The notes under the pieces were generated by a model. It worked only from the letters and a program-made list of their open reading frames with translations, did not search any database and was not told the origin of the DNA. This document shows positions 53,727 to 62,696 of a stretch of DNA of 64,000 bases, piece by piece (the stretch's first letter is position 1; every line of letters begins with the position of its first letter). The stretch spans positions 1-64,000 of the forward strand of contig NZ_CAJFCI010000060.1 in the NCBI RefSeq assembly GCF_904061905.1, written 5' to 3'. A program made the translations under genes and the position numbers. This DNA is from Zestomonas carbonaria. Lineage in GTDB: Bacteria; Pseudomonadota; Gammaproteobacteria; Pseudomonadales; Pseudomonadaceae.

Positions 53727-54716
53727 TTACGCCTCGGCTTTCGTCGGCACGTGCCCGAACAGGCCCTGGGAGAACTTCACGCGTTCCTCGACGCTCTCGG
53801 TGATGCCCTTGGCCTCCAGTTCGGCCAGGTGCGCCTCGACGGCGTGGGTGCGCTTGGTCAGGCCGCAGTCGTTGGCGATCTGGATGTTCAGGCCGGGGCG
53901 GGCGTTGAGCTCGAGGATCAGCGGGCCCTTGTCCTGGTCCAGCACCATGTCCACGCCGATGTAGCCGAGGCCGCACAATTCGTAGCAGCCGGCGGCGAGC
54001 TTCATGAAGCCGTCCCAGTTCGGCAGTTGCACGCCGTCCACCGCGTTGCCGGTGTCCGGGTGCTTGCTGATCTTGGCGTTCAGCCAGGTGCCTTTCAGGG
54101 TCACCCCGGTGGCCAGGTCGACACCGACGCCGATGGCGCCCTGGTGCAGGTTGGCCTTGCCGTTGGACTGCCGGGTTGGCAGGCGCAGCATGCCCATCAC
54201 CGGGTAGCCCTTGAGGACGATGATGCGGATGTCCGGCACGCCTTCGTAGCTGATGCTCCTGAAGATCTGGTCCGGGGTCACCCGGTACTCGATCAGCGCG
54301 CGATCGCGATGACCACCGAGCGAGTACAGGCCGGTGAGGATGTTGGAGATCTGGTGCTCGATTTCATCGTGGCTGATGATCCGCCCGGACACCGTCTTGT
54401 AGCGATCCTCGAAGCGGTCGGCGATCACCAGGATGCCGTCGCCGCCGGCGCCTTGCGCCGGCTTGATCACGAAGTCGGTGTGCTCGCCGATGATCGACTG
54501 GAGCTTATCGATCTCCTTCTCGGTTTCGATGATCCCGTACATCTCGGGTACGTGGATACCGGCCTCGATGGCGCGCAGCTTGGTGATGATCTTGTCGTCG
54601 ACAATGGGGTAGAGGTGCCGGTCGTTGTACTTCAGCACGTAGTCCGCATTGCGCCGGTTGATGCCCATGATGCCTTTGGCTTCAAGGGCTTTCCATCGCT
54701 TGATCAGGCCGAACAT
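53727..54716 (-). CDS. ATP-grasp ligase, alpha-L-glutamate ligase-like (RimK-related)
   Basis: 329 residues. ATP-grasp fold: KAKGIMGINRRNADYVLKYN-type start (landmark GINRRNADY), DFVIKPAQGAGGDGILVI with the phosphate-binding loop, VPDIRIIVLKGYPVMGMLRL, GVDMVLDQDKGPLILELNAR with the Mg-binding Glu and Asn, and PGLNIQIAN. Related to RimK, which ligates glutamate to peptides or cofactors. Always linked with a 7TM inactive-transglutaminase protein and a retropepsin-like protease, as here. Presumed to add amino acids to a peptide substrate; the substrate is unknown. Four bases after the 7TM gene. Confidence 0.9.
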   Translation of the reverse strand: MFGLIKRWKALEAKGIMGINRRNADYVLKYNDRHLYPIVDDKIITKLRAIEAGIHVPEMYGIIETEKEIDKLQSIIGEHTDFVIKPAQGAGGDGILVIADRFEDRYKTVSGRIISHDEIEHQISNILTGLYSLGGHRDRALIEYRVTPDQIFRSISYEGVPDIRIIVLKGYPVMGMLRLPTRQSNGKANLHQGAIGVGVDLATGVTLKGTWLNAKISKHPDTGNAVDGVQLPNWDGFMKLAAGCYELCGLGYIGVDMVLDQDKGPLILELNARPGLNIQIANDCGLTKRTHAVEAHLAELEAKGITESVEERVKFSQGLFGHVPTKAEA

Positions 54717-54719
54717 GGC

Positions 54720-56246
54720 TCAGTCCTTCAGGAAGGCTTTGAAGCGGAACAGTTCGGTCAGCCGGTAGCCGCGGTAGCGACCCATCGCCAGCATGAAGCC
54801 GACCAGGATCATCAGCACCGCTGGGAAGGTGAACACGAAGTACACCAGTTCCGGCACCTTCATCAGCAGGTGCGCCAGCGACGCGGCGAACAGGGTGCCG
54901 ATGGCGGCCTTCATGGCATGCGCGGCGCCGCGCTCTTCCCAGGTGATCGACAGGCGTTCGATGCTCATGGTCAGGATCACCATCGGGAACAGCGCCACCG
55001 ACAGGCCGCTGTCGAAGCCCAGCTTGTGGCTGAGCAGGCTGATCGCGGCGATGGTCACCACCACGAAGGTCAGCACCACCGACAGGCGTGGCAGCATCTG
55101 CAGCTTCAGGTGTTCGAGATAGGAACGTAGCGACAGGCCCAGGGCGGTGATCACCGTGAACAGGCCGATACCCCATTCCAGGCCTGTTTCGCGGAAGGCG
55201 AGGGCGATCAGCACCGGGGTGAAGGTGCCGAGGGTCTGCAAGCCGATCAGGTTGCGCAGGATCAGGATCACCAGCACGCCGATGGGGATCATGATCATGA
55301 TCTGGAAGGTTTGCTGGGTCTGCAGCGGCAAGCCGTACAGCGAGTATTCGAGGAAGCCCGCCTCGGTGCTTTCGTCGGTCAGCTTGGCGAGGTGGATGGC
55401 GTTGATCTCGCTGCTGTTGAGGTTGAAGCTGACCTGCGCCCGGCGGCCGCCTTCGACGCTGATCAGCGGCTCGTCGCCGAACCACCAGATCAGGCGGTCG
55501 CTCGGCAGGCCCTGCTCGCCGGTCTCGGGGTTGAAGTACAGCCATTTCTCGCCGTTGAAACTGCGCAGCCACAGCTCGGGGCTCTGCTGCACGTCGGCGA
55601 TCAGGCGGATGGTGTGCAGGCGTTCCATCGGCACGTGGGCGATGGACAGCAGCAGCTCGATGGCCTTGGCCTTGTTGGCGGTGGAGGTGTCGCCGCCCAG
55701 CAGCAGCTTGACGTTGTCATCGGCGGTGTTGTTGACACGCTTGATGGTCTCGCTGATGAAGGTCTCGACGTCCGCCGAGTGCTGGCGGATCGGCGCCAGC
55801 AGCGCTTCGGCGGCGATTTTCTCCGGGCCTTCGACGGGCAGGCTGTCGCGGAAGATCGGCCCCTTCGGCTTGGGTTGCTCGCCGCTGTAGCGCTTGGTCA
55901 GCACCAGGCGGTAGTAGAGCACCTGGTTGCCGTCGGCACGGCGGGCGGACCAGGTGACCCGGCGATTGCCGTCGGCGCGGTTGATGCTGACCCCGTAGTT
56001 CCGGGACACGAAGCTTTCGTTCAGGCTGACGTAGTCCTGGGTCAGTGGCGGTACGAATATCTGTGCCTTCACCGGGTTGTTCGGGCTGGCCTGGAATTCG
56101 ACCTTGGCGTCGATGTTCCACAGGTCGTCGGTTTCGTCCTCGGTGATCGGAATGCCGATGACGAAGATCTGGTAGGCCGTGATCAGAAGACCCAGGATCA
56201 CCAGTACGCCGATCAGGGCTTTCAGATGGAGGTTGAGAGAGCGCAT
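54720..56246 (-). CDS. Inactive transglutaminase fused to 7TM domain (UUP1 family)
   Basis: 508 residues. N-terminal signal anchor (ALIGVLVILGLLITAYQIFV), a periplasmic domain (residues ~40-320) of inactive transglutaminase type, then about seven membrane helices (MIMIPIGVLVILILRNLIGL, GIGLFTVITALGLSLRSYL, LSVVLTFVVVTIAAISLL, LVYFVFTFPAVLMILVGFML). It has no Cys-His-Asp triad in the transglutaminase domain, which fits the family description of a peptide-binding membrane receptor. It lies between the ATP-grasp and protease genes, all within a few bases, and is the membrane part of the predicted system. Confidence 0.88.
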   Translation of the reverse strand: MRSLNLHLKALIGVLVILGLLITAYQIFVIGIPITEDETDDLWNIDAKVEFQASPNNPVKAQIFVPPLTQDYVSLNESFVSRNYGVSINRADGNRRVTWSARRADGNQVLYYRLVLTKRYSGEQPKPKGPIFRDSLPVEGPEKIAAEALLAPIRQHSADVETFISETIKRVNNTADDNVKLLLGGDTSTANKAKAIELLLSIAHVPMERLHTIRLIADVQQSPELWLRSFNGEKWLYFNPETGEQGLPSDRLIWWFGDEPLISVEGGRRAQVSFNLNSSEINAIHLAKLTDESTEAGFLEYSLYGLPLQTQQTFQIMIMIPIGVLVILILRNLIGLQTLGTFTPVLIALAFRETGLEWGIGLFTVITALGLSLRSYLEHLKLQMLPRLSVVLTFVVVTIAAISLLSHKLGFDSGLSVALFPMVILTMSIERLSITWEERGAAHAMKAAIGTLFAASLAHLLMKVPELVYFVFTFPAVLMILVGFMLAMGRYRGYRLTELFRFKAFLKD

Positions 56247-56251
56247 GTCGA

Positions 56252-56788
56252 TTACTCTGCTGAGTTTGCGTCAGTGGCGCAGTCCGGCTTGCCGGCTGCG
56301 TATTTAAGGCTTGGATCGACCAGCGCGCCGAAACGCTTGAGCGCTTCGGAGCCGATCAGGAGCGGGTATTGGAAGGCGCTACGGTCGGTCAAGTTCACTT
56401 CGATGTTGCGCAGAGTGGAACCCATGCAGATATTCAGCTCGATTACCGGGCGGGCCGTGTAGGTTTTTTCTTCCTCGGCGTCGTAGTCGCCGGCACGGCG
56501 CTTGATCTTGCTGATCCGCGCCAGCGGGCGCTCGATCGGCTGGGCCTGGGCGTCATCGGTGCCCAGGTAGAAGCGTACCCAGGTTTCCCCGTCGCGCTTG
56601 AAGCGCCGGATGTCGCGCGCGCTGAGCGAAGCGGTCTTGGCGCCGGTATCCAGCTTGGCGGCGAGCTGGGTGTCGAGCTCGGGGAGGGTGGCGTATTCGT
56701 TGAGACCATAGATGGTCTTGTCGGCAGCGAGACTCAGGCCGGGCAACAGGAATAGGCAGAACAGCAGGGCTAAGGGCTCGAGTCTCAT
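56252..56788 (-). CDS. Retropepsin-like aspartic protease (ATP-dependent zinc protease family, RimB-like)
   Basis: 178 residues with signal peptide MRLEPLALLFCLFLLPGLSL, cleaved near LSLAA. The catalytic motif AKLDTGAKTASLSA (Asp47) is of retropepsin DTG type, and YPLLIGSEALKRFG is the second hydrophobic-hydrophobic-Gly motif. Such proteins function as homodimers with one Asp each. The older database name 'zinc protease' is misleading. Periplasmic, or anchored by an uncleaved helix. First gene of the three-gene set (protease, 7TM protein, ATP-grasp), consistent with a ligation/degradation pair acting on one peptide. Confidence 0.88.
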   Translation of the reverse strand: MRLEPLALLFCLFLLPGLSLAADKTIYGLNEYATLPELDTQLAAKLDTGAKTASLSARDIRRFKRDGETWVRFYLGTDDAQAQPIERPLARISKIKRRAGDYDAEEEKTYTARPVIELNICMGSTLRNIEVNLTDRSAFQYPLLIGSEALKRFGALVDPSLKYAAGKPDCATDANSAE

Positions 56789-56955
56789 AAGTCCTATGGG
56801 GCTTGGAACGATCGCGTGGAGTCTAGCAGGTGCGACCGGGATTCCCGGTCAGCGCAGGCGCGGCATTCTAGCATGTGCGGTTTCGGCGGCGACAGGCGCA
56901 TATGACGCTTCGTGACTTATTGAGAACGGTCCGATAGCTTTTTGCTTATTAGACG

Positions 56956-56967
56956 ATTGTCGACAAT
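56956..56967. promoter_or_regulatory. Operator 1 of the prp operon
   Basis: Perfect 12-bp palindrome ATTGTCGACAAT, 13 bases upstream of the -35 hexamer. A second copy, differing in two end bases, is at 57029-57040. GntR/FCD regulators use such sites. Confidence 0.75.
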
Positions 56968-56980
56968 CTTGTTTGTTGGT

Positions 56981-57009
56981 TTGACATCTTGGCTGCTCTG
57001 GCGTAATTT
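56981..57009 (+). promoter_or_regulatory. Sigma-70 promoter of the prp operon
   Basis: TTGACA at 56981-56986, 17-base spacer, TAATTT at 57004-57009. Predicted start near 57016, giving a leader of about 25 bases before the GntR gene. It lies between the two operator copies. Confidence 0.75.
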
Positions 57010-57028
57010 TCGACCGTATATTCAATGG

Positions 57029-57040
57029 CGTGTCGACAAT
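57029..57040. promoter_or_regulatory. Operator 2 of the prp operon
   Basis: CGTGTCGACAAT, ten of twelve bases as in operator 1, ending exactly at the ATG of the GntR gene. Position downstream of the start of transcription fits repression and leaves little room for a ribosome site. Confidence 0.65.
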
Positions 57041-57763
57041 ATGCTTGACGTGACAGAAACCACCCCAATTGCCCAGGACGAGGCGGAAACGCTTTCGGAG
57101 CACGTGTTCCGGCGCATCCAGGCGGCCATCGTGCGGGGCGAGATCGCCCCCGGCAGCAAGATCTCCGAGCCGGAGCTGGCGCGTACCTACGGCATCAGTC
57201 GCGGGCCATTGCGCGAAGCCATCCATCGCCTGGAAGGGCAGAAGTTGCTGGTGCGGGTGCCGCACGTCGGTGCGCGGGTGGTGTCGCTGAGCCACGAAGA
57301 GCTGATCGAACTCTACGAGATCCGCGAATCCCTCGAAGGCATGGCCTGCCGACTGGCCGCCGAGCGCATGAGCCGCGAGGAGATCGACGAACTGCGCCGC
57401 CTGCTCGACCTGCACGAGCGCGACGAGGCGTTCCAGGCTGGCGTCGGCTACTACCAGCAGGAAGGCGACTTCGACTTCCACTACCGGATCATCCAGGGCA
57501 GCGGCAACCGCACCCTGAGCCAGATGCTCTGCGGCGAGCTGTACCAGTTGGTGCGCATGTACCGCCTGCAGTTCTCCGCCGTGCCGAACCGGCCGCGCCA
57601 GGCCTTCGCCGAGCACCACCGCATTCTCGATGCCATCGCCGACCGTGACGGCGAACTGGCCGAACTGCTGATGCGCCGCCACATCGGCGCCTCCAAGCGC
57701 AACATCGAGCGTCACTACCTGGACGCCCAAGCCAAGACAGCCAACGAACGAGGTGAGTCATGA
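57041..57763 (+). CDS. GntR/FCD-family regulator of the methylcitrate operon
   Basis: 240 residues from ATG 57041 ([12 protein letters not shown]). Winged HTH at residues ~15-80 ([38 protein letters not shown]), then an all-helical FCD effector domain with metal-site histidines ([30 protein letters not shown]). The usual propionate regulator of enterobacteria is sigma-54 dependent PrpR; pseudomonads use this GntR type instead. It overlaps prpB by 4 bases (ATGA), so it is translated with its targets. Probably an autorepressor released by a methylcitrate-pathway intermediate (inference). Confidence 0.93.
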   Translation: MLDVTETTPIAQDEAETLSEHVFRRIQAAIVRGEIAPGSKISEPELARTYGISRGPLREAIHRLEGQKLLVRVPHVGARVVSLSHEELIELYEIRESLEGMACRLAAERMSREEIDELRRLLDLHERDEAFQAGVGYYQQEGDFDFHYRIIQGSGNRTLSQMLCGELYQLVRMYRLQFSAVPNRPRQAFAEHHRILDAIADRDGELAELLMRRHIGASKRNIERHYLDAQAKTANERGES

Positions 57764-58644
57764 GTCTGCTTTCCCCCGGCCAGCGTTTCCGTACCGCCCT
57801 TGCCGAAGAGAAACCGCTGCAGGTGATCGGTGCGATCAACGCCAACCACGCCCTGCTCGCCAAGCGCGCCGGCTTCAAGGCCATCTACCTCTCCGGCGGC
57901 GGCGTCGCCGCCGGCTCCCTGGGCCTGCCGGACCTGGGCATCAACACCCTGGACGACGTGCTCACCGACGTGCGCCGTATCACCGACGTCTGCGACCTGC
58001 CGCTGCTGGTGGACATCGACACCGGCTTCGGCCCCAGCGCCTTCAACATCGAGCGCACCGTCAAGAGCCTGATCAAGGCCGGCGCCGCCGCCGCGCACAT
58101 CGAGGACCAGGTCGGCGCCAAGCGCTGCGGCCACCGTCCGGGCAAGGAAATCGTCTCCACCGAGGAGATGGCCGACCGCGTGAAGGCCGCCGCCGACGCC
58201 AGGACCGACCCGAACTTCTTCCTCATCGCCCGCACCGACGCCATCCAGGCCGAGGGCGTGGACGCCGCCATCGAGCGCTGCCTGCGCTACGTGGAAGCCG
58301 GCGCCGACGGCATCTTCGCCGAGGCCGCCTACGACCTGCCGACCTACAAGCGCTTCGTCGACGCGCTGAACGTGCCGGTGCTGGCCAACATCACCGAGTT
58401 CGGCGCCACCCCGCTGTTCACCCGCGACGAGCTGGCCTCGGTCGGCGTGGCCATCCAGCTCTACCCGCTGTCGGCCTTCCGCGCCGCCAACAAGGCCGCC
58501 GAAGCCGTGTACACCGCGATCCGCGAGCAAGGCCACCAGCAGAACGTCATCGAGCTGATGCAGACTCGTGCCGAGCTGTACGAGCGCATCGGCTACCACG
58601 CCTTCGAGCAGAAGCTCGACGCACTCTTCGCCAGTAAGAAATAA
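57760..58644 (+). CDS. prpB: 2-methylisocitrate lyase
   Basis: 294 residues. Cleaves 2-methylisocitrate to pyruvate and succinate, the last step of the methylcitrate cycle. Catalytic KRCGH (Cys123) and the metal/substrate block VDIDTGFG, with [19 protein letters not shown] at the start typical of the isocitrate lyase/PEP mutase family, are all present. Length agrees with other PrpB proteins. Start overlaps the regulator stop. Very high GC at third positions and strongly biased codons suggest high expression. A large inverted repeat follows before prpC. Confidence 0.97.
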   Translation: MSLLSPGQRFRTALAEEKPLQVIGAINANHALLAKRAGFKAIYLSGGGVAAGSLGLPDLGINTLDDVLTDVRRITDVCDLPLLVDIDTGFGPSAFNIERTVKSLIKAGAAAAHIEDQVGAKRCGHRPGKEIVSTEEMADRVKAAADARTDPNFFLIARTDAIQAEGVDAAIERCLRYVEAGADGIFAEAAYDLPTYKRFVDALNVPVLANITEFGATPLFTRDELASVGVAIQLYPLSAFRAANKAAEAVYTAIREQGHQQNVIELMQTRAELYERIGYHAFEQKLDALFASKK

Positions 58645-58645
58645 A

Positions 58646-58727
58646 GCCGATAAAGGCCGAAAAAAGCGCTGGAGGCTGAACGACGAGAGCGGATGCCCTT
58701 CGTCCAGCCTCCAGCGCTCTTATCGGC
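58646..58727. repeat. Imperfect long inverted repeat between prpB and prpC
   Basis: AGCGCTGGAGGCTG (58665-58678) pairs with CAGCCTCCAGCGCT (58705-58718), and outer GCCGATAA with TTATCGGC. Contains the AGCGCTGGAGGCTG core of copies A and B. Could stabilise prpB mRNA or act as an internal processing site. Confidence 0.75.
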
Positions 58728-58764
58728 TCTTGAAGCCCAGAACAATAGAGATGAGGAAACACCG

Positions 58765-59922
58765 ATGAGCGCGACTGAAACCACCACAGCCTTCAAACCG
58801 AAGAAATCCGTGGCCCTGAGCGGCACCGCCGCCGGCAACACCGCCCTGTGCACCGTCGGCCGCACCGGCAACGACCTGCACTACCGCGGCTACGACGTGC
58901 TCGACTTCGCCAACCGCTGCGAATTCGAGGAAATCGCCCACCTGCTGGTCCACGGCAAGCTGCCCAACGTCGCCGAGCTGGCCGCCTACAAGGCCAAGCT
59001 GAAGGCCCTGCGCGGCCTGCCGGCGGGCGTCAAGGCCGCCCTGGAAACCCTGCCGCCGTCGGCCCACCCGATGGACGTGATGCGCACCGCCGTGTCCGTG
59101 CTCGGCTGCCTACAGCCTGAGAAGGACGACCACAACCACCCCGGCGCCCGTGACATCGCCGACAAGCTGATGGCCTCCCTGGGCTCGGCCCTGCTGTACT
59201 GGTATCACTTCAGCCACAACGGCAAGCGCATCGACGTGGAGACCGACGACGACTCCATCGGCGGCCACTTCCTGCACCTGCTGCACGGCGAGAAGCCGCG
59301 CGAGTCCTGGGTGCGCGCCATGCACACCTCGCTGAACCTGTACGCCGAGCACGAGTTCAACGCCTCCACCTTCACCTCCCGCGTCATCGCCGGCACCGGC
59401 TCGGACATGTACTCCTGCATCGCCGGCGCCATCGGCGCGCTGCGCGGCCCGAAACACGGCGGCGCCAACGAGGTGGCCTTCGAGATCCAGAAGCGCTACG
59501 ACAACCCGGACGAAGCCGAGGCCGACATCCGCGCCCGCGTCGAGAAGAAGGAAGTGGTGATCGGCTTCGGCCACCCGGTCTACACCGTGTCCGACCCGCG
59601 CAACAAGGTGATCAAGGAAGTCGCCCGCCAGCTCTCCGAAGAACAGGGCAACAGCAAGATGTACGACATCGCCGAGCGCCTGGAAAGCGTGATGTGGGAA
59701 ATCAAGAAGATGTTCCCCAACCTCGACTGGTTCAGCGCCGTGAGCTACCACATGATGGGCGTGCCCACCGCCATGTTCACCCCGCTGTTCGTGATCGCCC
59801 GCACCGCCGGCTGGTCCGCCCACGTCATCGAGCAGCGCATCGACGGCAAGATCATCCGCCCGAGCGCCAACTACGTAGGTCCCGAAGACCTGAAGTTCGT
59901 GCCGCTCAAGGACCGTAAATAA
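58765..59922 (+). CDS. prpC: 2-methylcitrate synthase
   Basis: 385 residues from ATG 58765 ([10 protein letters not shown]), with GAGGAA upstream. Condenses propionyl-CoA with oxaloacetate. Citrate synthase family: [47 protein letters not shown] with a catalytic His, [11 protein letters not shown] with the second His and [13 protein letters not shown]; the catalytic Asp lies further on. Type II-like short form used in propionate pathways. The gene overlaps nothing and is followed by acnD after two bases. In the same operon the product of PrpC is taken by AcnD and PrpF. Confidence 0.97.
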   Translation: MSATETTTAFKPKKSVALSGTAAGNTALCTVGRTGNDLHYRGYDVLDFANRCEFEEIAHLLVHGKLPNVAELAAYKAKLKALRGLPAGVKAALETLPPSAHPMDVMRTAVSVLGCLQPEKDDHNHPGARDIADKLMASLGSALLYWYHFSHNGKRIDVETDDDSIGGHFLHLLHGEKPRESWVRAMHTSLNLYAEHEFNASTFTSRVIAGTGSDMYSCIAGAIGALRGPKHGGANEVAFEIQKRYDNPDEAEADIRARVEKKEVVIGFGHPVYTVSDPRNKVIKEVARQLSEEQGNSKMYDIAERLESVMWEIKKMFPNLDWFSAVSYHMMGVPTAMFTPLFVIARTAGWSAHVIEQRIDGKIIRPSANYVGPEDLKFVPLKDRK

Positions 59923-59924
59923 TC

Positions 59925-62534
59925 ATGAATGCCCAATACCGTAAAAGCCTGCCCGGCACACAACTGGACTACTTCGACGCCCGTGCGGCCGTCGAAGAGA
60001 TCCAGGCTGGTGCCTGGGACAAACTCCCGTACACCTCGCGCGTGCTGGCCGAGCAACTGGTGCGCCGCTGCGAGCCGGAACTGCTGAGCGCCGCCCTGGA
60101 ACAGCTGATCTACCGCAAGCGCGACCTCGACTTCCCCTGGTACCCGGCGCGCGTGGTCTGCCACGACATCCTCGGGCAGACCGCGCTGGTCGACCTGGCC
60201 GGCCTGCGCGACGCCATCGCCGACCAGGGCGGCGACCCGTCCAAGGTCAACCCGGTGGTGCCGACGCAGCTGATCGTCGACCACTCCCTGGCCGTGGAAG
60301 CCCCGGGCTTCGACCCGGAGGCCTTCGAGAAGAACCGCGCCATCGAGGACCGTCGCAACGAGGACCGCTTCCACTTCATCGAGTGGACCAAGACCGCGTT
60401 CAAGAACGTCGACGTGATCCCCGCCGGCAACGGCATCATGCACCAGATCAACCTGGAGAAAATGAGCCCGGTGATCCAGGTGCGCGGCGGCGTGGCCTTC
60501 CCCGACACCTGCGTCGGCACCGACTCGCACACCCCGCACGTGGACGCCCTGGGCGTGATCGCCATCGGCGTCGGCGGCCTGGAAGCCGAGACCGTGATGC
60601 TCGGCCACCCGTCGATGATGCGCCTGCCCGACATCGTCGGCGTCGAGCTGACCGGCAAGCGCCAGCCCGGCATCACCGCCACCGACATCGTCCTGGCGCT
60701 GACCGAGTTCCTGCGCAAGGAACGCGTGGTGGGCGCCTACGTCGAGTTCTTCGGTGAAGGGGCGGACAGCCTCTCCGTCGGCGACCGCGCGACCATCTCC
60801 AACATGTGCCCGGAATACGGCGCCACCGCCTCGATGTTCTACATCGACCAGCAGACCATCGACTACCTCAAGCTCACCGGCCGCGAGCCCGAGCAGGTGG
60901 CACTGGTGGAGAACTACGCGAAGACCCTCGGCCTGTGGGGCGACGCCCTGAAGACCGCCGAGTACGAGCGCGTGCTCAGCTTCGACCTGGGCAGCGTGGT
61001 GCGCAACATGGCCGGCCCGTCCAACCCGCACCGCCGCCTGCCGACCTCGGCGCTGGCCGAGCGCGGCATCGCCGACGAGGCCAAGCTGGAATCCGGCCGC
61101 GACGAAGAGGCCCATGGCCTGATGCCCGACGGCGCGGTGATCATCGCCGCCATCACCAGTTGCACCAACACCTCCAACCCGCGCAACGTGGTGGCCGCCG
61201 GCCTGCTGGCGAAGAAGGCCAACGCGCTGGGCCTGGTGCGCAAGCCCTGGGTGAAGACCTCCTTCGCGCCGGGCTCGAAAGTCGCCAGGCTGTACTTGGA
61301 AGAAGCCGGCCTGCTGACCGAGCTGGAGAAGCTCGGCTTCGGCATCGTCGCCTACGCCTGCACCACCTGCAACGGCATGTCCGGGGCGCTGGAGCCGAAG
61401 ATCCAGCAGGAGATCATCGACCGCGACCTGTACGCCACCGCGGTGCTCTCGGGCAACCGCAACTTCGACGGGCGCATCCACCCCTACGCCAAGCAGGCCT
61501 TCCTCGCCTCGCCGCCGCTGGTGGTGGCCTACGCCATCGCCGGCACCGTGCGCTTCGACATCGAGCAGGACCCGCTGGGCACCGACAGTCAAGGCAACCC
61601 GATCACCCTGAAGGACCTGTGGCCGTCCGACGAAGAGATCGACGCCATAGTCGCGGCCAGCGTGAAGCCCGAGCAGTTCCGCCAGGTGTACATCCCGATG
61701 TTCGACCTGGGCAGCGTCAAGGAAGCCGACAGCCCGCTGTACGAGTGGCGCCCGATGTCCACCTACATCCGCCGCCCGCCCTACTGGGAAGGCGCGCTGG
61801 CCGGCGAACGCACGCTCAAGGGCATGCGCCCGCTGGCGATCCTGCCGGACAACATCACCACCGACCACCTGTCGCCGTCCAACGCCATCCTCGCCAGCTC
61901 CGCGGCCGGCGAATACCTGGCGAAAATGGGCCTGCCGGAGGAGGACTTCAACTCCTACGCCACCCACCGCGGCGACCACCTCACCGCGCAGCGTGCCACC
62001 TTCGCCAACCCGCAGTTGGTCAACGAGATGGCCGTGGTCGATGGCGCGGTGAAGAAAGGTTCGCTGGCCCGCGTGGAGCCGGAAGGCAAAGTGATGCGCA
62101 TGTGGGAAGCCATCGAGACCTACATGAACCGCAAGCAGAACCTGATCATCGTCGCCGGCGCCGACTACGGCCAGGGCTCGTCCCGCGACTGGGCAGCCAA
62201 GGGCGTGCGCCTGGCCGGTGTGGAAGTAATCGTCGCCGAGGGTTTCGAGCGCATCCACCGCACCAACCTGGTGGGCATGGGCGTGCTGCCGGTGGAGTTC
62301 AAGCCGGGCACCACGCGCCTGACCCTGGGCCTGGACGGCACCGAGACCTACGACATCGAAGGCGAACTGTCGCCGCGCTGCGACCTGACCCTGGTGGTCA
62401 ACCGCCGCAACGGTGAAGTGCTCCGCGTCCCGGTGACCTGCCGCCTCGACACCGCCGCCGACGTCAGCGTGTACAAGGCCGGCGGCGTGCTGCAGCGCTT
62501 CGCCAAGGACTTCCTCGAGTCGTCTGCGGCGTGA
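59925..62534 (+). CDS. acnD: Fe/S-dependent 2-methylcitrate dehydratase AcnD
   Basis: 869 residues. An aconitase-family enzyme that dehydrates 2-methylcitrate to a 2-methylaconitate isomer; it replaces PrpD in species that also have PrpF. The three [4Fe-4S] cysteines are Cys413 (SCTNTSNP), Cys479 and Cys482 (CTTCNGMSG). Other aconitase motifs are CVGTDSHTPH, NGIMHQINLEK, SGNRNFDGRIHP, DNITTDHLSPS and GSSRDWAAKG. Length is normal. It starts two bases after the prpC stop. A 162-base gap with an inverted repeat pair separates it from prpF. Confidence 0.97.
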   Translation: MNAQYRKSLPGTQLDYFDARAAVEEIQAGAWDKLPYTSRVLAEQLVRRCEPELLSAALEQLIYRKRDLDFPWYPARVVCHDILGQTALVDLAGLRDAIADQGGDPSKVNPVVPTQLIVDHSLAVEAPGFDPEAFEKNRAIEDRRNEDRFHFIEWTKTAFKNVDVIPAGNGIMHQINLEKMSPVIQVRGGVAFPDTCVGTDSHTPHVDALGVIAIGVGGLEAETVMLGHPSMMRLPDIVGVELTGKRQPGITATDIVLALTEFLRKERVVGAYVEFFGEGADSLSVGDRATISNMCPEYGATASMFYIDQQTIDYLKLTGREPEQVALVENYAKTLGLWGDALKTAEYERVLSFDLGSVVRNMAGPSNPHRRLPTSALAERGIADEAKLESGRDEEAHGLMPDGAVIIAAITSCTNTSNPRNVVAAGLLAKKANALGLVRKPWVKTSFAPGSKVARLYLEEAGLLTELEKLGFGIVAYACTTCNGMSGALEPKIQQEIIDRDLYATAVLSGNRNFDGRIHPYAKQAFLASPPLVVAYAIAGTVRFDIEQDPLGTDSQGNPITLKDLWPSDEEIDAIVAASVKPEQFRQVYIPMFDLGSVKEADSPLYEWRPMSTYIRRPPYWEGALAGERTLKGMRPLAILPDNITTDHLSPSNAILASSAAGEYLAKMGLPEEDFNSYATHRGDHLTAQRATFANPQLVNEMAVVDGAVKKGSLARVEPEGKVMRMWEAIETYMNRKQNLIIVAGADYGQGSSRDWAAKGVRLAGVEVIVAEGFERIHRTNLVGMGVLPVEFKPGTTRLTLGLDGTETYDIEGELSPRCDLTLVVNRRNGEVLRVPVTCRLDTAADVSVYKAGGVLQRFAKDFLESSAA

Positions 62535-62545
62535 TGTAACAAGAG

Positions 62546-62667
62546 CCCCTCTCCCTAACCCTCTCCCTGAAGGGAGAGGGGACCGTTCGGCGCAGGATGA
62601 AATCAATGCGTCAGCCGGCACGGACAGCCCCCTCTCCCTTCAGGGAGAGGGCGGGGGGAGAGGGTTG
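62546..62667. repeat. Inverted pair of GGGAGAGGG repeats in the acnD-prpF gap
   Basis: CCCTCTCCCTGAAGGGAGAG near 62560-62580 and CCCCCTCTCCCTTCAGGGAG near 62628-62648, with tails GAGAGGGTT/AACCCTCTC outside. Left and right units are reverse complements of one another, and each has its own hairpin. Related to 18594-18633. Confidence 0.8.
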
Positions 62668-62696
62668 CCCCCCTCGAACTTTCAGGTAGCGACCCC

